A stretch of DNA of 64,000 nucleotides from Pedobacter sp. WC2423 (GCF_040822065.1 NZ_CP162005.1:3100001-3164000); one strand, 5' to 3'. Positions 10,905 through 21,464 are shown, counted from the first letter of the stretch. The notes: a model not told the origin generated them from the sequence alone. Numbers and translations: made by a program.

Positions 10905-10973
10905 TCCATTGTGAACCTGAAAAATTAACCAATAAACAATTCAAAGAACCTTAAAAATCAAAAACAATAAACG

Positions 10974-12455
10974 ATGTCAAATTATTTTAACACACTTCCT
11001 CTTAGAGAAAAATTAAACCAATTAGGTGTTTGCGATTTCATGGACAGTTCAGAATTCCTGGATGATGTAAACGCATTAAAAGGGAAAAAACTAGTTATTG
11101 TAGGCTGTGGCGCACAAGGACTAAACCAGGGTTTAAACTTAAGAGATAGTGGTTTAAATGTTTCTTATACCTTGCGTAAAGAAGCTATTGAAGGTAAAAG
11201 AGATTCCTGGAAAAATGCGACAGAGAACAATTTCACTGTAGGCACTTACGAAGAATTAATTCCTGAAGCTGATGTTGTCATCAACCTGACTCCGGATAAA
11301 CAACATACTGCGGTAGTTACTGCAATTATGCCATTAATGAAAAAAGGTGCTACTTTATTATACTCACACGGTTTTAACATTGTAGAAGAAGGCATGCAGA
11401 TCCGTAAAGATATTACGGTAATCATGGTAGCCCCTAAATGTCCGGGAAGTGAAGTAAGAGCAGAATATGTAAGAGGTTTCGGTGTTCCGACCCTGATCGC
11501 TGTACACCCTGAAAATGACCCTGAAGGAAAAGGCCTGGTACAGGCAAAAGCATACTGCGTTGGAACAGGCGGACACAGAGCTGGTGTATTAAAATCATCT
11601 TTCGTTGCCGAAGTAAAATCAGATTTAATGGGTGAGCAAACTATCCTTTGCGGATTATTGCAAACAGGCTCTATCCTCTCTTTCGATAAAATGGTTGAAA
11701 AAGGAGTAGATGCAGGTTACGCTTCTAAACTTGTTCAATACGGTGTTGAAGTGATCACTGAAGCCTTAAAACAAGGTGGAATCACTGCCATGATGGACAG
11801 ATTAAGTAACGTGGCAAAAATCAAAGCTTTTGAAATCTCAGAAGAATTGAAAACAATTATGCGTCCATTGTTCCAAAAGCATCAGGATGATATCATGAGT
11901 GGGGAATTTAGCCGTACCATGATGGAAGACTGGGCAGCAGGAGACAAAAACTTATTGGCATGGCGTGCAGCTACTGGCGAAACAGCATTTGAAAAAACAC
12001 CAGCTGGTAACGTTAAAATCGGAGAACAAGAATACTTTGACAACGCTTTATTAATGGTTGCTTTTATCAGAGCAGGTGTTGAATTAGCCTTTGAAACTAT
12101 GGTAGAAGCAGGAATTAAGCATGAATCTGCCTACTATGAGTCTTTACATGAAACTCCGCTGATTGCCAATACCATTGCGCGTAAAAAATTATTTGAAATG
12201 AACAGGGTAATCTCTGATACCGCAGAATATGGTTGTTATTTATTTGACCATGCCTGTAAACCTTTGCTGGCAGATTTCATGAAACAAGTAGATACTGATC
12301 TGATTGGTAAAAACTTTAACGAAGGCAAAGACGGTTCAGTAGATAACAGAGCACTGATTGCAGTGAACGAAGTTATCCGTTCACATCAGGTTGAAACTAT
12401 CGGTGCAGAACTGAGAAAAGCAATGACGGCAATGAAATCAATTAAAACAGCATAA
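10974..12455 (+). CDS. ilvC: Ketol-acid reductoisomerase (class II, long form)
   Basis: 493 residues, matching the class II (E. coli/plant) KARI with a duplicated C-terminal knotted domain rather than the 330-residue class I. NADPH-binding Rossmann motif [20 protein letters not shown] lies at about 37-56, and the [19 protein letters not shown] region at about 154. It converts acetolactate and acetohydroxybutyrate to the dihydroxy acids used by IlvD. It is separated from ilvN by 69 bases without a visible terminator. Confidence 0.96.
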   Translation: MSNYFNTLPLREKLNQLGVCDFMDSSEFLDDVNALKGKKLVIVGCGAQGLNQGLNLRDSGLNVSYTLRKEAIEGKRDSWKNATENNFTVGTYEELIPEADVVINLTPDKQHTAVVTAIMPLMKKGATLLYSHGFNIVEEGMQIRKDITVIMVAPKCPGSEVRAEYVRGFGVPTLIAVHPENDPEGKGLVQAKAYCVGTGGHRAGVLKSSFVAEVKSDLMGEQTILCGLLQTGSILSFDKMVEKGVDAGYASKLVQYGVEVITEALKQGGITAMMDRLSNVAKIKAFEISEELKTIMRPLFQKHQDDIMSGEFSRTMMEDWAAGDKNLLAWRAATGETAFEKTPAGNVKIGEQEYFDNALLMVAFIRAGVELAFETMVEAGIKHESAYYESLHETPLIANTIARKKLFEMNRVISDTAEYGCYLFDHACKPLLADFMKQVDTDLIGKNFNEGKDGSVDNRALIAVNEVIRSHQVETIGAELRKAMTAMKSIKTA

Positions 12456-12469
12456 GAATAATAGAAGAT

Positions 12470-12492
12470 CTCTCAGGTTAATAGCCTGAGAG
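12470..12492. repeat. Intercistronic hairpin between ilvC and leuC
   Basis: CTCTCAGG (12470-12477) and CCTGAGAG (12485-12492) form a perfect 8-bp stem with a 7-base loop. It is followed by GTTTATAA, not a T run, so it is a weak terminator at best. It could be an mRNA processing or stability element that sets different levels of the ilv and leu halves of the operon. Confidence 0.5.
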
Positions 12493-12512
12493 GTTTATAA
12501 AACAAGCAAAAG

Positions 12513-13919
12513 ATGTCAAAAACATTAGTAGAAAAAATATGGGATGCACACGTTGTAAAAAGCGAATCAGGATTTCCCGATATTCTATATATTGATACGC
12601 ACTTAATCCATGAAGTAACCTCGCCGCAAGCTTTTGATGGCTTACGCAAAAGAGGCTTACCCGTTTTCCGTCCGCAGCAAACTGTGGCTACTGCCGACCA
12701 TAATGTACCCACTATCGATCAGCTGCTGCCAATCAAAGAAGAATTATCACGTTACCAGGTTGATATGCTGACCAAAAACTGTGCAGAATTCGGTATCGAA
12801 CTGTATGGTCTGGGACACCCATTTCAGGGAATCGTTCACGTAATCGGCCCTGAACTTGGAATTACGCTTCCAGGAAAAACAATGGTTTGCGGGGATAGTC
12901 ATACTTCTACACACGGTGCTTTTGGTGCCATTGCATTCGGTATAGGTACCTCACAAGTAGAACAGGTTTTTGCAACACAATGTTTATTGCAGCAAAAACC
13001 AAAGACCATGAAAATTGAGGTTAATGGTACTTTAGGAAAAGGCGTATCTGCTAAAGACATTATTTTATATATTATCTCCAAAATATCAGCCGCAGGCGGT
13101 ACTGGTTATTTTATAGAATATGCAGGTTCGGCAATTGAGGCTTTAAGTATGGAAGCCCGGATGACGATCTGTAATATGAGTATAGAAATGGGTGCCAGAG
13201 GTGGATTAATTGCACCTGATCAAATTACTTTCGATTATATCAAAGGCAGAGAATTTGCCCCTGCAGGTGCAGAATGGGATAAGTCCCTTGCTTACTGGAA
13301 AACTTTGTACAGTGATGCAGATGCTAAATTTGATAGCGTATTAACATTCCAAGCTGAAGACATTGCCCCAATGATTACTTACGGAACAAATCCGGGTATG
13401 GGGATGGGCATTCAGGAAAATATACCCTCTACAAACTCACAACCAGATAAAGAACAATTGTCTTATCAAAAGGCATTGGATTATATGGGATTTGATGATG
13501 ACTCGTCTTTAATCGGAAAACCTGTTGACTATGTATTTATTGGAAGCTGTACCAATTCCCGTATCGAAGATCTGCGTGAAGTCGCAGAATTTGTAAAAGG
13601 AAAACAAAAAGCAGAAAATGTAACGGTATGGATTGTTCCAGGTTCAAAACAAGTGGAACAACAAGCCAAAAATGAAGGTCTTGACCAGATATTTGAACAA
13701 GCAGGCTTTCAGCTTCGTGAACCGGGATGCAGTGCATGCTTAGGGATGAATGAAGATAAAATACCTGCTGGAAAATACTGTGTTTCTACTTCAAACAGAA
13801 ACTTTGAAGGTCGCCAGGGTCCTGATGCAAGAACTTTACTGGTAAGTCCACTAACAGCAGCAGCAGCGGCTGTTACAGGAAAAATTACAGATGTAAGAGA
13901 AATGTTGACCAGGGCTTAG
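12513..13919 (+). CDS. leuC: 3-isopropylmalate dehydratase, large subunit
   Basis: 468 residues, aconitase family. With LeuD it isomerises 2-isopropylmalate to 3-isopropylmalate in leucine synthesis. [4Fe-4S] ligands are visible in [13 protein letters not shown] (about 344-356) and [12 protein letters not shown] (about 406-417). [14 protein letters not shown] (about 129-142) is the conserved active-site stretch. leuD starts 8 bases after the stop. Confidence 0.96.
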   Translation: MSKTLVEKIWDAHVVKSESGFPDILYIDTHLIHEVTSPQAFDGLRKRGLPVFRPQQTVATADHNVPTIDQLLPIKEELSRYQVDMLTKNCAEFGIELYGLGHPFQGIVHVIGPELGITLPGKTMVCGDSHTSTHGAFGAIAFGIGTSQVEQVFATQCLLQQKPKTMKIEVNGTLGKGVSAKDIILYIISKISAAGGTGYFIEYAGSAIEALSMEARMTICNMSIEMGARGGLIAPDQITFDYIKGREFAPAGAEWDKSLAYWKTLYSDADAKFDSVLTFQAEDIAPMITYGTNPGMGMGIQENIPSTNSQPDKEQLSYQKALDYMGFDDDSSLIGKPVDYVFIGSCTNSRIEDLREVAEFVKGKQKAENVTVWIVPGSKQVEQQAKNEGLDQIFEQAGFQLREPGCSACLGMNEDKIPAGKYCVSTSNRNFEGRQGPDARTLLVSPLTAAAAAVTGKITDVREMLTRA

Positions 13920-13927
13920 AAAAACAC

Positions 13928-14515
13928 ATGATGAAAAAATTCGAGAAACTAACATCGGCAATTGTGCCTTTAAACATAGAAAATATTGATACTGACCAGA
14001 TCATCCCGGCCAGGTTCCTGAAAGCGACAACCCGTGAAGGTTTCGGTGAAAACCTGTTCCGCGACTGGCGTTACAATGGAGATCATACTTTAAAGCCAGA
14101 TTTTGTACTGAATGATGCTACTTATAGCGGCCAGATTTTAGTCGCAGGAAAGAACTTTGGTTGTGGCAGTAGCCGTGAACACGCAGCATGGGCAATCCAG
14201 GATGCAGGTTTTGACGTTGTGATCAGTAGTTTTTTTGCTGATATCTTCAAAGGAAATGCTTTAAACAATGGTTTGTTACCTATTCAGGTCAGTGAAGACT
14301 TCTTAGCTGCAATTTACACTGTGGTTGGTAAAAATCACAAAGCACAACTGGATGTCGATCTGGAAAAACAGACCGTCACTATCCTGGATAGCGGAGAGCA
14401 GGCCGATTTTGAAATCAATGCCTATAAAAAATCATGTTTGATTAACGGCTATGATGACATTGATTTTATCTTAAACCAAAAACATCTGATCGCAGCATTC
14501 GAACAAGCAAAATAA
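13928..14515 (+). CDS. leuD: 3-isopropylmalate dehydratase, small subunit
   Basis: 195 residues; swivel domain of the isopropylmalate isomerase. Seen: [14 protein letters not shown] (about 21-34) and [16 protein letters not shown] (about 75-90), the substrate-binding signature of the family. Its stop codon overlaps by one base the start of the following ABC ATPase gene (TAATG), a sign of translational coupling to a gene that is not part of leucine synthesis. Confidence 0.96.
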   Translation: MMKKFEKLTSAIVPLNIENIDTDQIIPARFLKATTREGFGENLFRDWRYNGDHTLKPDFVLNDATYSGQILVAGKNFGCGSSREHAAWAIQDAGFDVVISSFFADIFKGNALNNGLLPIQVSEDFLAAIYTVVGKNHKAQLDVDLEKQTVTILDSGEQADFEINAYKKSCLINGYDDIDFILNQKHLIAAFEQAK

Positions 14516-15981
14516 TGACGCAGCCCATCGTACATATCACCAATCTGAACTTGAAGTACCAGCACAAACCGGTACTTCAGGAACTGAACTGGACAATAAA
14601 CCGCCATGAAAACTGGTTGTTACGTGGGATTAGTGGCAGCGGAAAAACATCATTGGCAAAAGCAATTGCGGGCCTGGTTAAGTTTCAGGGCGATATTGAA
14701 ATTAACTTTGATACAGCGCACAATTTAGCCCCTATGGTTCATTATGTGGCGAACTGGTATCAGTTTAAAGATCTGGAAGGCCAGTCTAACTTCTATTATC
14801 AGCAGCGCTACAATAAACAGGCGACAGAAACGACTGCGACTGTTAAGTTCGAACTGGAAAGCTATGGCAAAAAACACCAGCTTCAGTTTAGTGAAGCTGA
14901 GAAACTTTTAGCCGCTTTAGGTTTTTCAGATTTGATAGCATCGACGCTGATTCAGTTATCAAGTGGTGAACATAAAAAATTGCAATTAGTTCTTGCTTTA
15001 TGGCTTAAACCACAGTTATTAATCATAGACCAGCCTTATAACGGATTAGATAAACTTTCCCGTCATAATTTAAACCTGCTATTTGAAGAGATTACCGCAG
15101 CTGGCACAACTTTGATTTTAATCAGCAATGATAAAGAGATACCTCCATGCGTTCATCGCTATGCTGAAGTTACAGGAGGTCAGCTGATTGAAATCTCAGC
15201 TGATGAACATACATTGGAGTTTGATCAGGAAAGCAAACCGATTCCTGATTTTTTAAAGGAAGCTCCGGTTTCATCTGCGGATAGCGTGATCAAAATGATC
15301 AATGTCAATATCAGCTATGGAGAAAAGCAAGTCTTAAAAAATATCAACTGGGAAGTTAAAGCAGGAGAAAAATGGTTGCTCCAAGGCCCTAACGGATCTG
15401 GTAAATCGACACTGTTAAGTTTAATCACAGGCGATCACCCTCAGGCTTATGCGAACAACCTTTACCTGTTCGGTCATCAAAGAGGCAGTGGTGAAAGTAT
15501 CTGGGATATTAAAAAACGTATCGGTTTGATCTCACCAGAACTTCACTGGTATTTTGATCCACTGGCAACTGTCAAACATAGTATCATTTCCGGATTCTTT
15601 GATAGTTCAGGCTTATTCCGTGAAGCTGATTATACAAAAAAAACGCAGGCAGCAGAATTAATTGATTACTTCGGCCTTACTGAATATCAGGACACCCTGC
15701 TCAACCAGCTTCCTTTAGGGAAACAAAGACTGGCATTTTTAGCCCGTACCCTTATAAAAAACCCCGAGCTGCTCATCCTGGATGAACCATGTCAGGGCCT
15801 GGACCAGCAACAAACACAATATTTTAACAAGCTCGTAGACGAATTATGTAAAAACGGAACCACATTAATTTATGTCGGCCACTTTGAAACACAACTGCCT
15901 GCTTGTATTGAGAAAAGAATTTTATTGGAAAACGGCGAAGTAAAATCCGTCGGAAAAATATTAGAACCCGTATTAAAATGA
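14515..15981 (+). CDS. Tandem ABC ATPase, ModF/PhrA-like, embedded in the leu genes
   Basis: 488 residues with two ABC nucleotide-binding domains and no membrane segment. NBD1: Walker A GISGSGKTS (38-46), signature LSSGEHKK (148-155), Walker B LLIIDQPYNGLD (168-179), where the catalytic Glu is Gln173 and the switch-His position is Asn205 (LISNDKEIP). NBD2: Walker A GPNGSGKST (291-299), a degenerate signature LPLGKQR (399-405), and intact Walker B LILDEPCQGLD (420-430) and switch His456. So only one composite site (NBD2 Walker motifs plus NBD1 signature) looks catalytic. It resembles ModF/PhrA, a soluble ATPase of unclear role. It overlaps leuD by 1 base and leuB by 4 bases, hence is co-translated with leucine enzymes. 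A transport role is unlikely without a permease. The function is not known. Confidence 0.85.
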   Translation: MTQPIVHITNLNLKYQHKPVLQELNWTINRHENWLLRGISGSGKTSLAKAIAGLVKFQGDIEINFDTAHNLAPMVHYVANWYQFKDLEGQSNFYYQQRYNKQATETTATVKFELESYGKKHQLQFSEAEKLLAALGFSDLIASTLIQLSSGEHKKLQLVLALWLKPQLLIIDQPYNGLDKLSRHNLNLLFEEITAAGTTLILISNDKEIPPCVHRYAEVTGGQLIEISADEHTLEFDQESKPIPDFLKEAPVSSADSVIKMINVNISYGEKQVLKNINWEVKAGEKWLLQGPNGSGKSTLLSLITGDHPQAYANNLYLFGHQRGSGESIWDIKKRIGLISPELHWYFDPLATVKHSIISGFFDSSGLFREADYTKKTQAAELIDYFGLTEYQDTLLNQLPLGKQRLAFLARTLIKNPELLILDEPCQGLDQQQTQYFNKLVDELCKNGTTLIYVGHFETQLPACIEKRILLENGEVKSVGKILEPVLK

Positions 15982-17069
15982 AGAAAAACATATTAGTTAT
16001 ACCAGGGGATGGCATTGGACCAGAAGTAACCCAATGGGGGAAAGCCGTATTAGAACAAATTGCAATCAGCTTTGATCATGAGTTTACTTTTGATGAGGCT
16101 TTAATGGGACATGCAGCTATAGAAGCAACTGGTAATCCATTACCAGATGAAACCTTAGAAAAAGCCAAAAAGAGTGATGCAATCCTATTCGGAGCAGTAG
16201 GTCATGCCAAATATGACAATGACCCTTCTTTAAAAGTGCGTCCGGAACAAGGACTGCTGAAAATCCGTAAAGAACTTGGTCTTTATGCAAATCTGCGCCC
16301 TATCTTATTATTTGATGAATTATTAAACGCGTCAAGTATTAAAGCACATATTCTGCGCGGTACAGACATCCTGTTTTTCAGAGAACTGACAGGTGATGTT
16401 TACTTCGGTGAAAAAACAAGATCAGAAGATAAAAATACCGCATCAGATTTGATGATTTATCACAAATATGAGGTAGAACGAATTGCACATAAAGCTTACG
16501 AAGCTGCTATGCAACGTGGTAAAAAACTATGTTCTGTAGACAAGGCAAACGTACTGGAAAGCTCAAGATTATGGAGAGAAACCGTTCAGGAAATCGCTAA
16601 ACAATACCCTGAAGTAGAAACACAGCATTTATTTGTTGATAACGCAGCGATGCAATTGATTAAAGATCCTAAACAATTTGATGTGGTCTTAACAGCAAAC
16701 CTGTTTGGTGATATTTTAACTGACGAAGCTTCACAAATTGCAGGCTCAATGGGTATGCTTGCTTCTGCTTCAATTGGAGATGGTACTGGCTTTTTTGAAC
16801 CTATCCACGGCTCTGCGCATGATATCACAGGTAAAGATCTGGCCAACCCGCTGGCTTCTATCCTGTCTGTTGCGCTGATGCTGGAAATCAGTTTCGGCTT
16901 AAAAGAAGAGGCACAATTGATTATTTCGACTATTGACAGGGTATTAAAAGATGGCTACAGAACCAGTGACATCGCAGACGAATCCACCAGCCCGTACAAA
17001 GTATTAGGTACTCAGGATATGGGTAAACTCGTCTTAAAATTCATTACACAACAAACTTACACTAACTAA
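15978..17069 (+). CDS. leuB: 3-isopropylmalate dehydrogenase
   Basis: 363 residues. NAD-dependent oxidative decarboxylation of 3-isopropylmalate. Seen: VIPGDGIGPEV (6-16), the Lys/Asp catalytic region CSVDKANVLESS (about 190-201), and the NAD-binding stretch GFFEPIHGSAHDITGKDLAN (about 271-290). The start codon lies inside the last codons of the ABC ATPase gene (ATGA overlap), and leuA follows after 3 bases. Confidence 0.96.
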   Translation: MKKNILVIPGDGIGPEVTQWGKAVLEQIAISFDHEFTFDEALMGHAAIEATGNPLPDETLEKAKKSDAILFGAVGHAKYDNDPSLKVRPEQGLLKIRKELGLYANLRPILLFDELLNASSIKAHILRGTDILFFRELTGDVYFGEKTRSEDKNTASDLMIYHKYEVERIAHKAYEAAMQRGKKLCSVDKANVLESSRLWRETVQEIAKQYPEVETQHLFVDNAAMQLIKDPKQFDVVLTANLFGDILTDEASQIAGSMGMLASASIGDGTGFFEPIHGSAHDITGKDLANPLASILSVALMLEISFGLKEEAQLIISTIDRVLKDGYRTSDIADESTSPYKVLGTQDMGKLVLKFITQQTYTN

Positions 17070-17072
17070 ACC

Positions 17073-18587
17073 ATGACTATGCTACACGATCCTAATAGAG
17101 TTTACGTATTTGACACGACCCTTCGTGATGGAGAACAAGTTCCAGGCTGCCAGCTTTCTACACCAGAAAAAATAGAAATTGCAAAAGCACTGGAGGCGCT
17201 CGGCGTAGACGTGATTGAAGCTGGTTTCCCTATCTCCAGTCCTGGTGATTTTCAAAGTGTAGTTGAATTATCCAAAGCAGTAAGAGAGCCTATTATTTGT
17301 GCACTGACCAGAGCAAACAGAAAAGATATCGATTCGGCTGTAGCTGCATTACAATACGCTAAAAGACCAAGGATACATACCGGAATAGGTTCTTCTGATA
17401 TGCACATCAAATACAAATTCAACAGTACACGCGAAGAAATTCTGCAACGTGCTGTAGAAGCTGTAAAATATGCCAAACAATTTGTAGAAGACATCGAGTT
17501 TTTTGCAGAGGATGCAGGCCGTGCAGATAATGTATTTCTGGCCCAGATGATTGAGGCTGTCATTGCAGCAGGCGCAACCGTGGTAAATATCCCTGATACC
17601 AACGGCTATTGCCTTCCTGAACAATACGGTTCAAAAATACTTTACCTGAAACAAAATGTTCAGAATATAGACCAGGCCATTATCTCTGTGCATTGCCACA
17701 ATGATTTAGGATTGGCGACAGCTAATACGCTGGCCGGCGTAATCAATGGAGCACGTCAGGTAGAATGTACGATCAATGGTATCGGTGAACGTGCAGGTAA
17801 TACTGCATTGGAAGAAGTCGCTATGGTTTTAAAAACACACCATGCGCTGAACCTGAAAACCAATATCAATACTAAACATTTCAGTGAGATCAGTGCTAAA
17901 GTGAGCCGGATGATGAGAATGCCGGTACAACCTAACAAGGCGATTATCGGACAAAATGCCTTTGCACATAGCTCAGGTATTCACCAGGATGGTTTCCTTA
18001 AACACAGAGAGAATTACGAAATCATTAACCCTGAAGATGTAGGGATCGATGCAGCTGGAATTATCCTGACTGCAAGAAGTGGTCGTCATGCTTTAAAGCA
18101 TCACCTGGAAAGATTAGGTTATGTGATTGAAAAGATCAACCTGGATCAGGTATATGAGAAATTCCTTTTACTGGCTGATCAGAAATTAGAGATCTCAGAT
18201 GATGATTTATTATCATTAATGAGTGATGGTGAAGAACATACCTATAAAAACGGTTATAAACTGAATTCTTTACATGTAGTTTGCGGAGATTCAGCATTAC
18301 CGGTAGCGACAGTAAAATTAGAACATGAAGGGATAGAAAAAGAAGCGAAAGCTGAAGGTAACGGCCCCGTAAATGCGACGATTAAAGCTATAGAAAGCAT
18401 CATTGGTAAAGATATTCAGTTGAAAGAATTTACTATTCAGGCAATGCACGGTGGCAGTGATGACACCAGTAAAGTAAATATGAGAGTAATTTTCGAAGAG
18501 CGTTCTTATTTAGGTTATGGCTTCAGCACCGATATCGTTAAGGCATCAGCCGATGCTTACCTGGATGCATTAAACAAATTCTTATAA
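17073..18587 (+). CDS. leuA: 2-isopropylmalate synthase
   Basis: 504 residues. Condenses acetyl-CoA with 2-ketoisovalerate, the committed step to leucine. Seen: the catalytic motif [16 protein letters not shown] near 13-28, the divalent-metal HxH in [15 protein letters not shown] (about 210), [14 protein letters not shown], and a C-terminal LeuA allosteric domain (about 370-500) with [14 protein letters not shown], expected to bind leucine for feedback control. In-frame start ATG 17073; ATG 17079 (MLHDPN) is an alternative. Confidence 0.96.
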   Translation: MTMLHDPNRVYVFDTTLRDGEQVPGCQLSTPEKIEIAKALEALGVDVIEAGFPISSPGDFQSVVELSKAVREPIICALTRANRKDIDSAVAALQYAKRPRIHTGIGSSDMHIKYKFNSTREEILQRAVEAVKYAKQFVEDIEFFAEDAGRADNVFLAQMIEAVIAAGATVVNIPDTNGYCLPEQYGSKILYLKQNVQNIDQAIISVHCHNDLGLATANTLAGVINGARQVECTINGIGERAGNTALEEVAMVLKTHHALNLKTNINTKHFSEISAKVSRMMRMPVQPNKAIIGQNAFAHSSGIHQDGFLKHRENYEIINPEDVGIDAAGIILTARSGRHALKHHLERLGYVIEKINLDQVYEKFLLLADQKLEISDDDLLSLMSDGEEHTYKNGYKLNSLHVVCGDSALPVATVKLEHEGIEKEAKAEGNGPVNATIKAIESIIGKDIQLKEFTIQAMHGGSDDTSKVNMRVIFEERSYLGYGFSTDIVKASADAYLDALNKFL

Positions 18588-18588
18588 C

Positions 18589-19839
18589 ATGGAGCTGGAA
18601 AAGGAAGTAGAACTGGATTTTGAGGCAGCGGCCGCACGTATTGCAGATACTGTTAAACGTACTCAACTAGAGTATAATGAAGGACTGTCGCTAAAATACA
18701 ATGCTAAAATTTATCTGAAAAGAGAAGATTTGCAAGTAGTACGTTCCTATAAATTACGTGGTGCTTATAATATGATCAGCACACTGGATCAAACACAAAC
18801 CAGCCGCGGCGTGGTTTGTGCAAGTGCAGGAAATCATGCACAAGGTGTAGCTTACTCTTGTAAAAAACTAGGTATCCAGGGTGTTATTTTCATGCCTGAA
18901 ATCACTCCAAGACAGAAAATCAAACAGACTGAAATGTTTGGTGGAAACAATATAAAAATTATACTTGTCGGTGATACTTTTGATGACTGTATGAAGGAAG
19001 CCCTGGCTTATACGGCTGAACACCAGATGGTCTTTGTTCCTCCTTTTGATAACATTAAAGTAATAGAAGGTCAGGGAACGGTAGGTATTGAAATTTATCA
19101 GGATCTTCCGGAAACTGAAATTATCGTGATGCCTATTGGCGGCGGCGGCCTGGCTTCTGGTGTAGGCAGTTACTTCAAAAATATCAATCCGCAGATTAAA
19201 CTGATTGGTGTGGAACCAGAAGGCGCTCCTTCCATGAATCATGCACTAAAAAACGGTAGTCCGGTTACACTGGATTATATTGATCGTTTTGTAGATGGTG
19301 CAGCAGTGAAACGTGTAGGTAACCTCAATTTCAAATATTGCAGTGATTTACTGGATGAGATGTTATTAATTCCTGAAGGTAAGATCTGCACGACTATCTT
19401 AAAATTATACAATGAAGATGCGATTGTTGTGGAACCAGCAGGAGCACTTGCGGTAGCTGCACTCGATCAATTAAAAGATACAATAGCCGGCAAAACCGTG
19501 GTTTGTATCGTGAGTGGCGGTAACAACGATATTGAGAGAATGCAGGAAATTAAAGAGAAATCTTTACTTTTCGAAGGCCTGAAGCACTATTTCATTGTTC
19601 GCTTTCCACAAAGACCAGGTGCGCTGAAATCATTTGTGAATAACGTATTAGGGCCTCATGATGACATCACCCGTTTTGAATTTATCAAAAAGACTAACCG
19701 GGAAAATGGCCCTGCACTGGTTGGTATTGAACTACAGGAAAGCAGTGATTATACTTCTTTAAAGGAAAGAATGGCAGAATTTAAGTTTGAAGTCATTGAT
19801 CTGAATGATGATCAGACCTTGTTTGAATACCTGGTATAA
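18589..19839 (+). CDS. ilvA: Threonine dehydratase (ammonia-lyase), biosynthetic
   Basis: 416 residues. PLP enzyme that deaminates threonine to 2-ketobutyrate, feeding isoleucine synthesis. PLP lysine in VRSYKLRGAYN (Lys55), SAGNHAQGVAYSCK (about 84-97), and the phosphate-binding glycine loop PIGGGGLASG (about 182). The C-terminus (about 330-416) holds one ACT-like regulatory domain, one fewer than the 514-residue E. coli enzyme. The start is one base after the leuA stop. It is the last gene of the operon and a strong terminator follows. Confidence 0.94.
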   Translation: MELEKEVELDFEAAAARIADTVKRTQLEYNEGLSLKYNAKIYLKREDLQVVRSYKLRGAYNMISTLDQTQTSRGVVCASAGNHAQGVAYSCKKLGIQGVIFMPEITPRQKIKQTEMFGGNNIKIILVGDTFDDCMKEALAYTAEHQMVFVPPFDNIKVIEGQGTVGIEIYQDLPETEIIVMPIGGGGLASGVGSYFKNINPQIKLIGVEPEGAPSMNHALKNGSPVTLDYIDRFVDGAAVKRVGNLNFKYCSDLLDEMLLIPEGKICTTILKLYNEDAIVVEPAGALAVAALDQLKDTIAGKTVVCIVSGGNNDIERMQEIKEKSLLFEGLKHYFIVRFPQRPGALKSFVNNVLGPHDDITRFEFIKKTNRENGPALVGIELQESSDYTSLKERMAEFKFEVIDLNDDQTLFEYLV

Positions 19840-19860
19840 TAACCTTTCTTTTCCACTACA

Positions 19861-19898
19861 AAAAGACCTTAGCTATTTGATTAACTAAGGTCTTTTTT
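19861..19898. terminator. Terminator of the ilv-leu operon
   Basis: AAAAGACCTTAG / CTAAGGTCTTTT stem around a 12-base AT-rich loop, with T6 on the plus strand. It is symmetrical enough to stop the convergent minus-strand metalloprotease gene also. Confidence 0.9.
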
Positions 19899-19941
19899 AT
19901 GCTATTGCCAGCAGTTTTTATACCCGCTATTGGCTTTAACC

Positions 19942-19975
19942 TGATACTAGTTTCAACTTGATATTAATTTCAACT
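19942..19975. repeat. 17-nt tandem duplication
   Basis: TGATACTAGTTTCAACT is followed immediately by TGATATTAATTTCAACT; 15 of 17 positions agree. It lies between the ilvA terminator and the remnant of the metalloprotease gene. No function is evident. Confidence 0.6.
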
Positions 19976-20050
19976 TCCGTTTAAATATTCTCTCTTAACC
20001 TGCATCCCATACCAGAGGCAAATACAAATAAGCAGCAACAGCTACACAAA

Positions 20051-20931
20051 CTACAGTGCGTAACCTGGGTACAAATATTTAAACCCGGCCAGATCTCCAG
20101 CAGATAAAGCGGTTCTTTGTGAGCCAAAAGTAGATCCGTCAAGTTTAGTAATTGTAGGTTCACCATTACTGGAGAAAGCACTTGAAGGATACATCATAAT
20201 CGATCCAAAATCAAAGGCGCCAGTTTGTCCGCTAGTATTCCTCTATCTGACCAGGTATCGAAATTATGTTCATAACCTGCTTCAATATTGTCTTTGTTAA
20301 TAATTACATAATCATCACGATCAGTACGGCTTTGCTCATGCAGTAATCCAAGTGCATGTCCTATTTCATGGATCGCATTACCCGTTGAACAGCTTGATGA
20401 CAAGTTCAATTTCTGAGCCCCTCCAATCATTCCTAATGAAGAAGAACAACCAGACCCGACTACAAACCTGATATAGTTTGCCTGGTTGGTACGCACCGTA
20501 AAAGTTAACTTGGTTTTAGTTTTCCAGTGTGCAATTGCATCAGTAATTCTTGCCTGATTTGGAACATTAGTATCAATAGCATAATATACGATACCATTTG
20601 TCCATCTCCTATTCAGGTAATCAACAAATGTACTTTCCGTAGATGCTCCAGAAACACCAGCCTTCTGTTTTAAAAAGGAAACCTGATCATTACTCAGTAA
20701 GATGTCTCCTCCAAGAATAAACTGATCATTCTTTTTCGTCAGGCTGATCTTTTTAGCCCCATTGCCAAAAGAAATTACTTGTCCCTTAACCTCGGGCAAC
20801 GCCTGTTCAATAGCACAATTACAATCGTTTTGTTTAGCATCAGCTAATGGAGCCTCTTGTCCACTTTGTTTCTTACAAGCAGTGGTGAAAGCTGCGAAGG
20901 CAAGCGCAACTAATAATGTTTTGTTTTTCAT
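20051..20931 (-). pseudogene. Astacin-type (M12A) zinc metalloprotease lipoprotein, frameshifted
   Basis: The 5' part encodes a lipoprotein signal ending at Cys19 (FTTAC) and an astacin catalytic domain with the zinc motif HEIGHALGLLHEQ. The frame then runs into a stop at 20194, before the Met-turn. In the -1 frame directly after the break the lost part is intact: SGQTGAFDFGSIMMYPSSAF, then about 35 further residues to a stop at 20051, including the SIMMY Met-turn and tyrosine expected in astacins. One base is missing near 20231-20233 (CTA-GC-GGA where CTA-AGC-GGA would give Ser-Gly-Gln). Restored length is about 293 residues. Either a recent inactivating deletion or a sequencing error. The truncated product of 245 residues would lack a complete active site. 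Confidence 0.85.
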
Positions 20932-21431
20932 AGGTTTAGGTTTTAGGTAAAAAATCTATTACATAAGTATTTACTAAACTTAGTAGTTTTTTACACAATA
21001 CAACAACATTTGCTAATTAATAATAAAAAACATAACCAATTGTAAACAAACAGCATATAATTTTACAATACTGCTGGAAATATTAAAATCATAGCTCAGA
21101 AAAAAAGATCAATATTTAATTATTAATAATTTAAATTAAATTATTGATAATCATTAATTCTATTTAGTATTTTAAATACACACTAATAATTACTATTAAA
21201 TCAAATAAGATTAAATATACAGCCTTTGAAAACATTTTAATATTTTCTCCACACAAAAAGTCTCTATTTCTAATAAAAGTATAGAGACTTTTTTTATTTA
21301 AAATCAATTAATGAGCATAAATTTTAACCAATAATATTATATTTACATATAATGACAGGGATAATACTATAATCAGATACTATTAAAAAGTTAAAAACTG
21401 TTAATTATTATGACCAGCAAGAACTTGGCAA
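20932..21431. other. AT-rich divergent intergenic region
   Basis: About 500 bases between the divergent metalloprotease and small lipoprotein genes, very AT-rich around 21090-21240 (runs of TTAATTATTAATAA type). No ORF with gene-like composition is seen. It contains an isolated terminator-like hairpin (21255-21295), annotated separately, and otherwise nothing I can name. Confidence 0.5.
21255..21295. terminator. Terminator-like hairpin with no gene ending at it
   Basis: AAAAAGTCTCTAT (21255-21267) and ATAGAGACTTTTTTT (21281-21295) form a 13-bp stem flanked by A and T runs, an ideal bidirectional terminator. Both neighbouring genes start, rather than end, beside this region. It therefore implies a small untranslated transcript, or marks a lost gene. 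Confidence 0.7.
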
Positions 21432-21439
21432 TACATTTG
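21432..21439 (+). promoter_or_regulatory. -7 box for the small lipoprotein gene
   Basis: TACATTTG fits TAnnTTTG exactly. Transcription would begin near 21445, which leaves only about 5 bases before the first in-frame ATG (21450) but about 20 before the ATG at 21465. The latter start also gives the better lipoprotein signal. Confidence 0.45.
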
Positions 21440-21464
21440 CTAAGTAAATATGAAACATACAAAT

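Noticed and set aside
12470..12500. ilvC-leuC hairpin as a full terminator
   Set aside because: There is no T run after the stem, no promoter box between it and leuC, and the leu genes would lack a start signal.
20228..20240. Programmed -1 frameshift in the astacin gene
   Set aside because: The site (ATA CTA GCG) has no X-XXY-YYZ slippery heptamer and no evident downstream stem, so a simple one-base deletion or sequence error is more likely.
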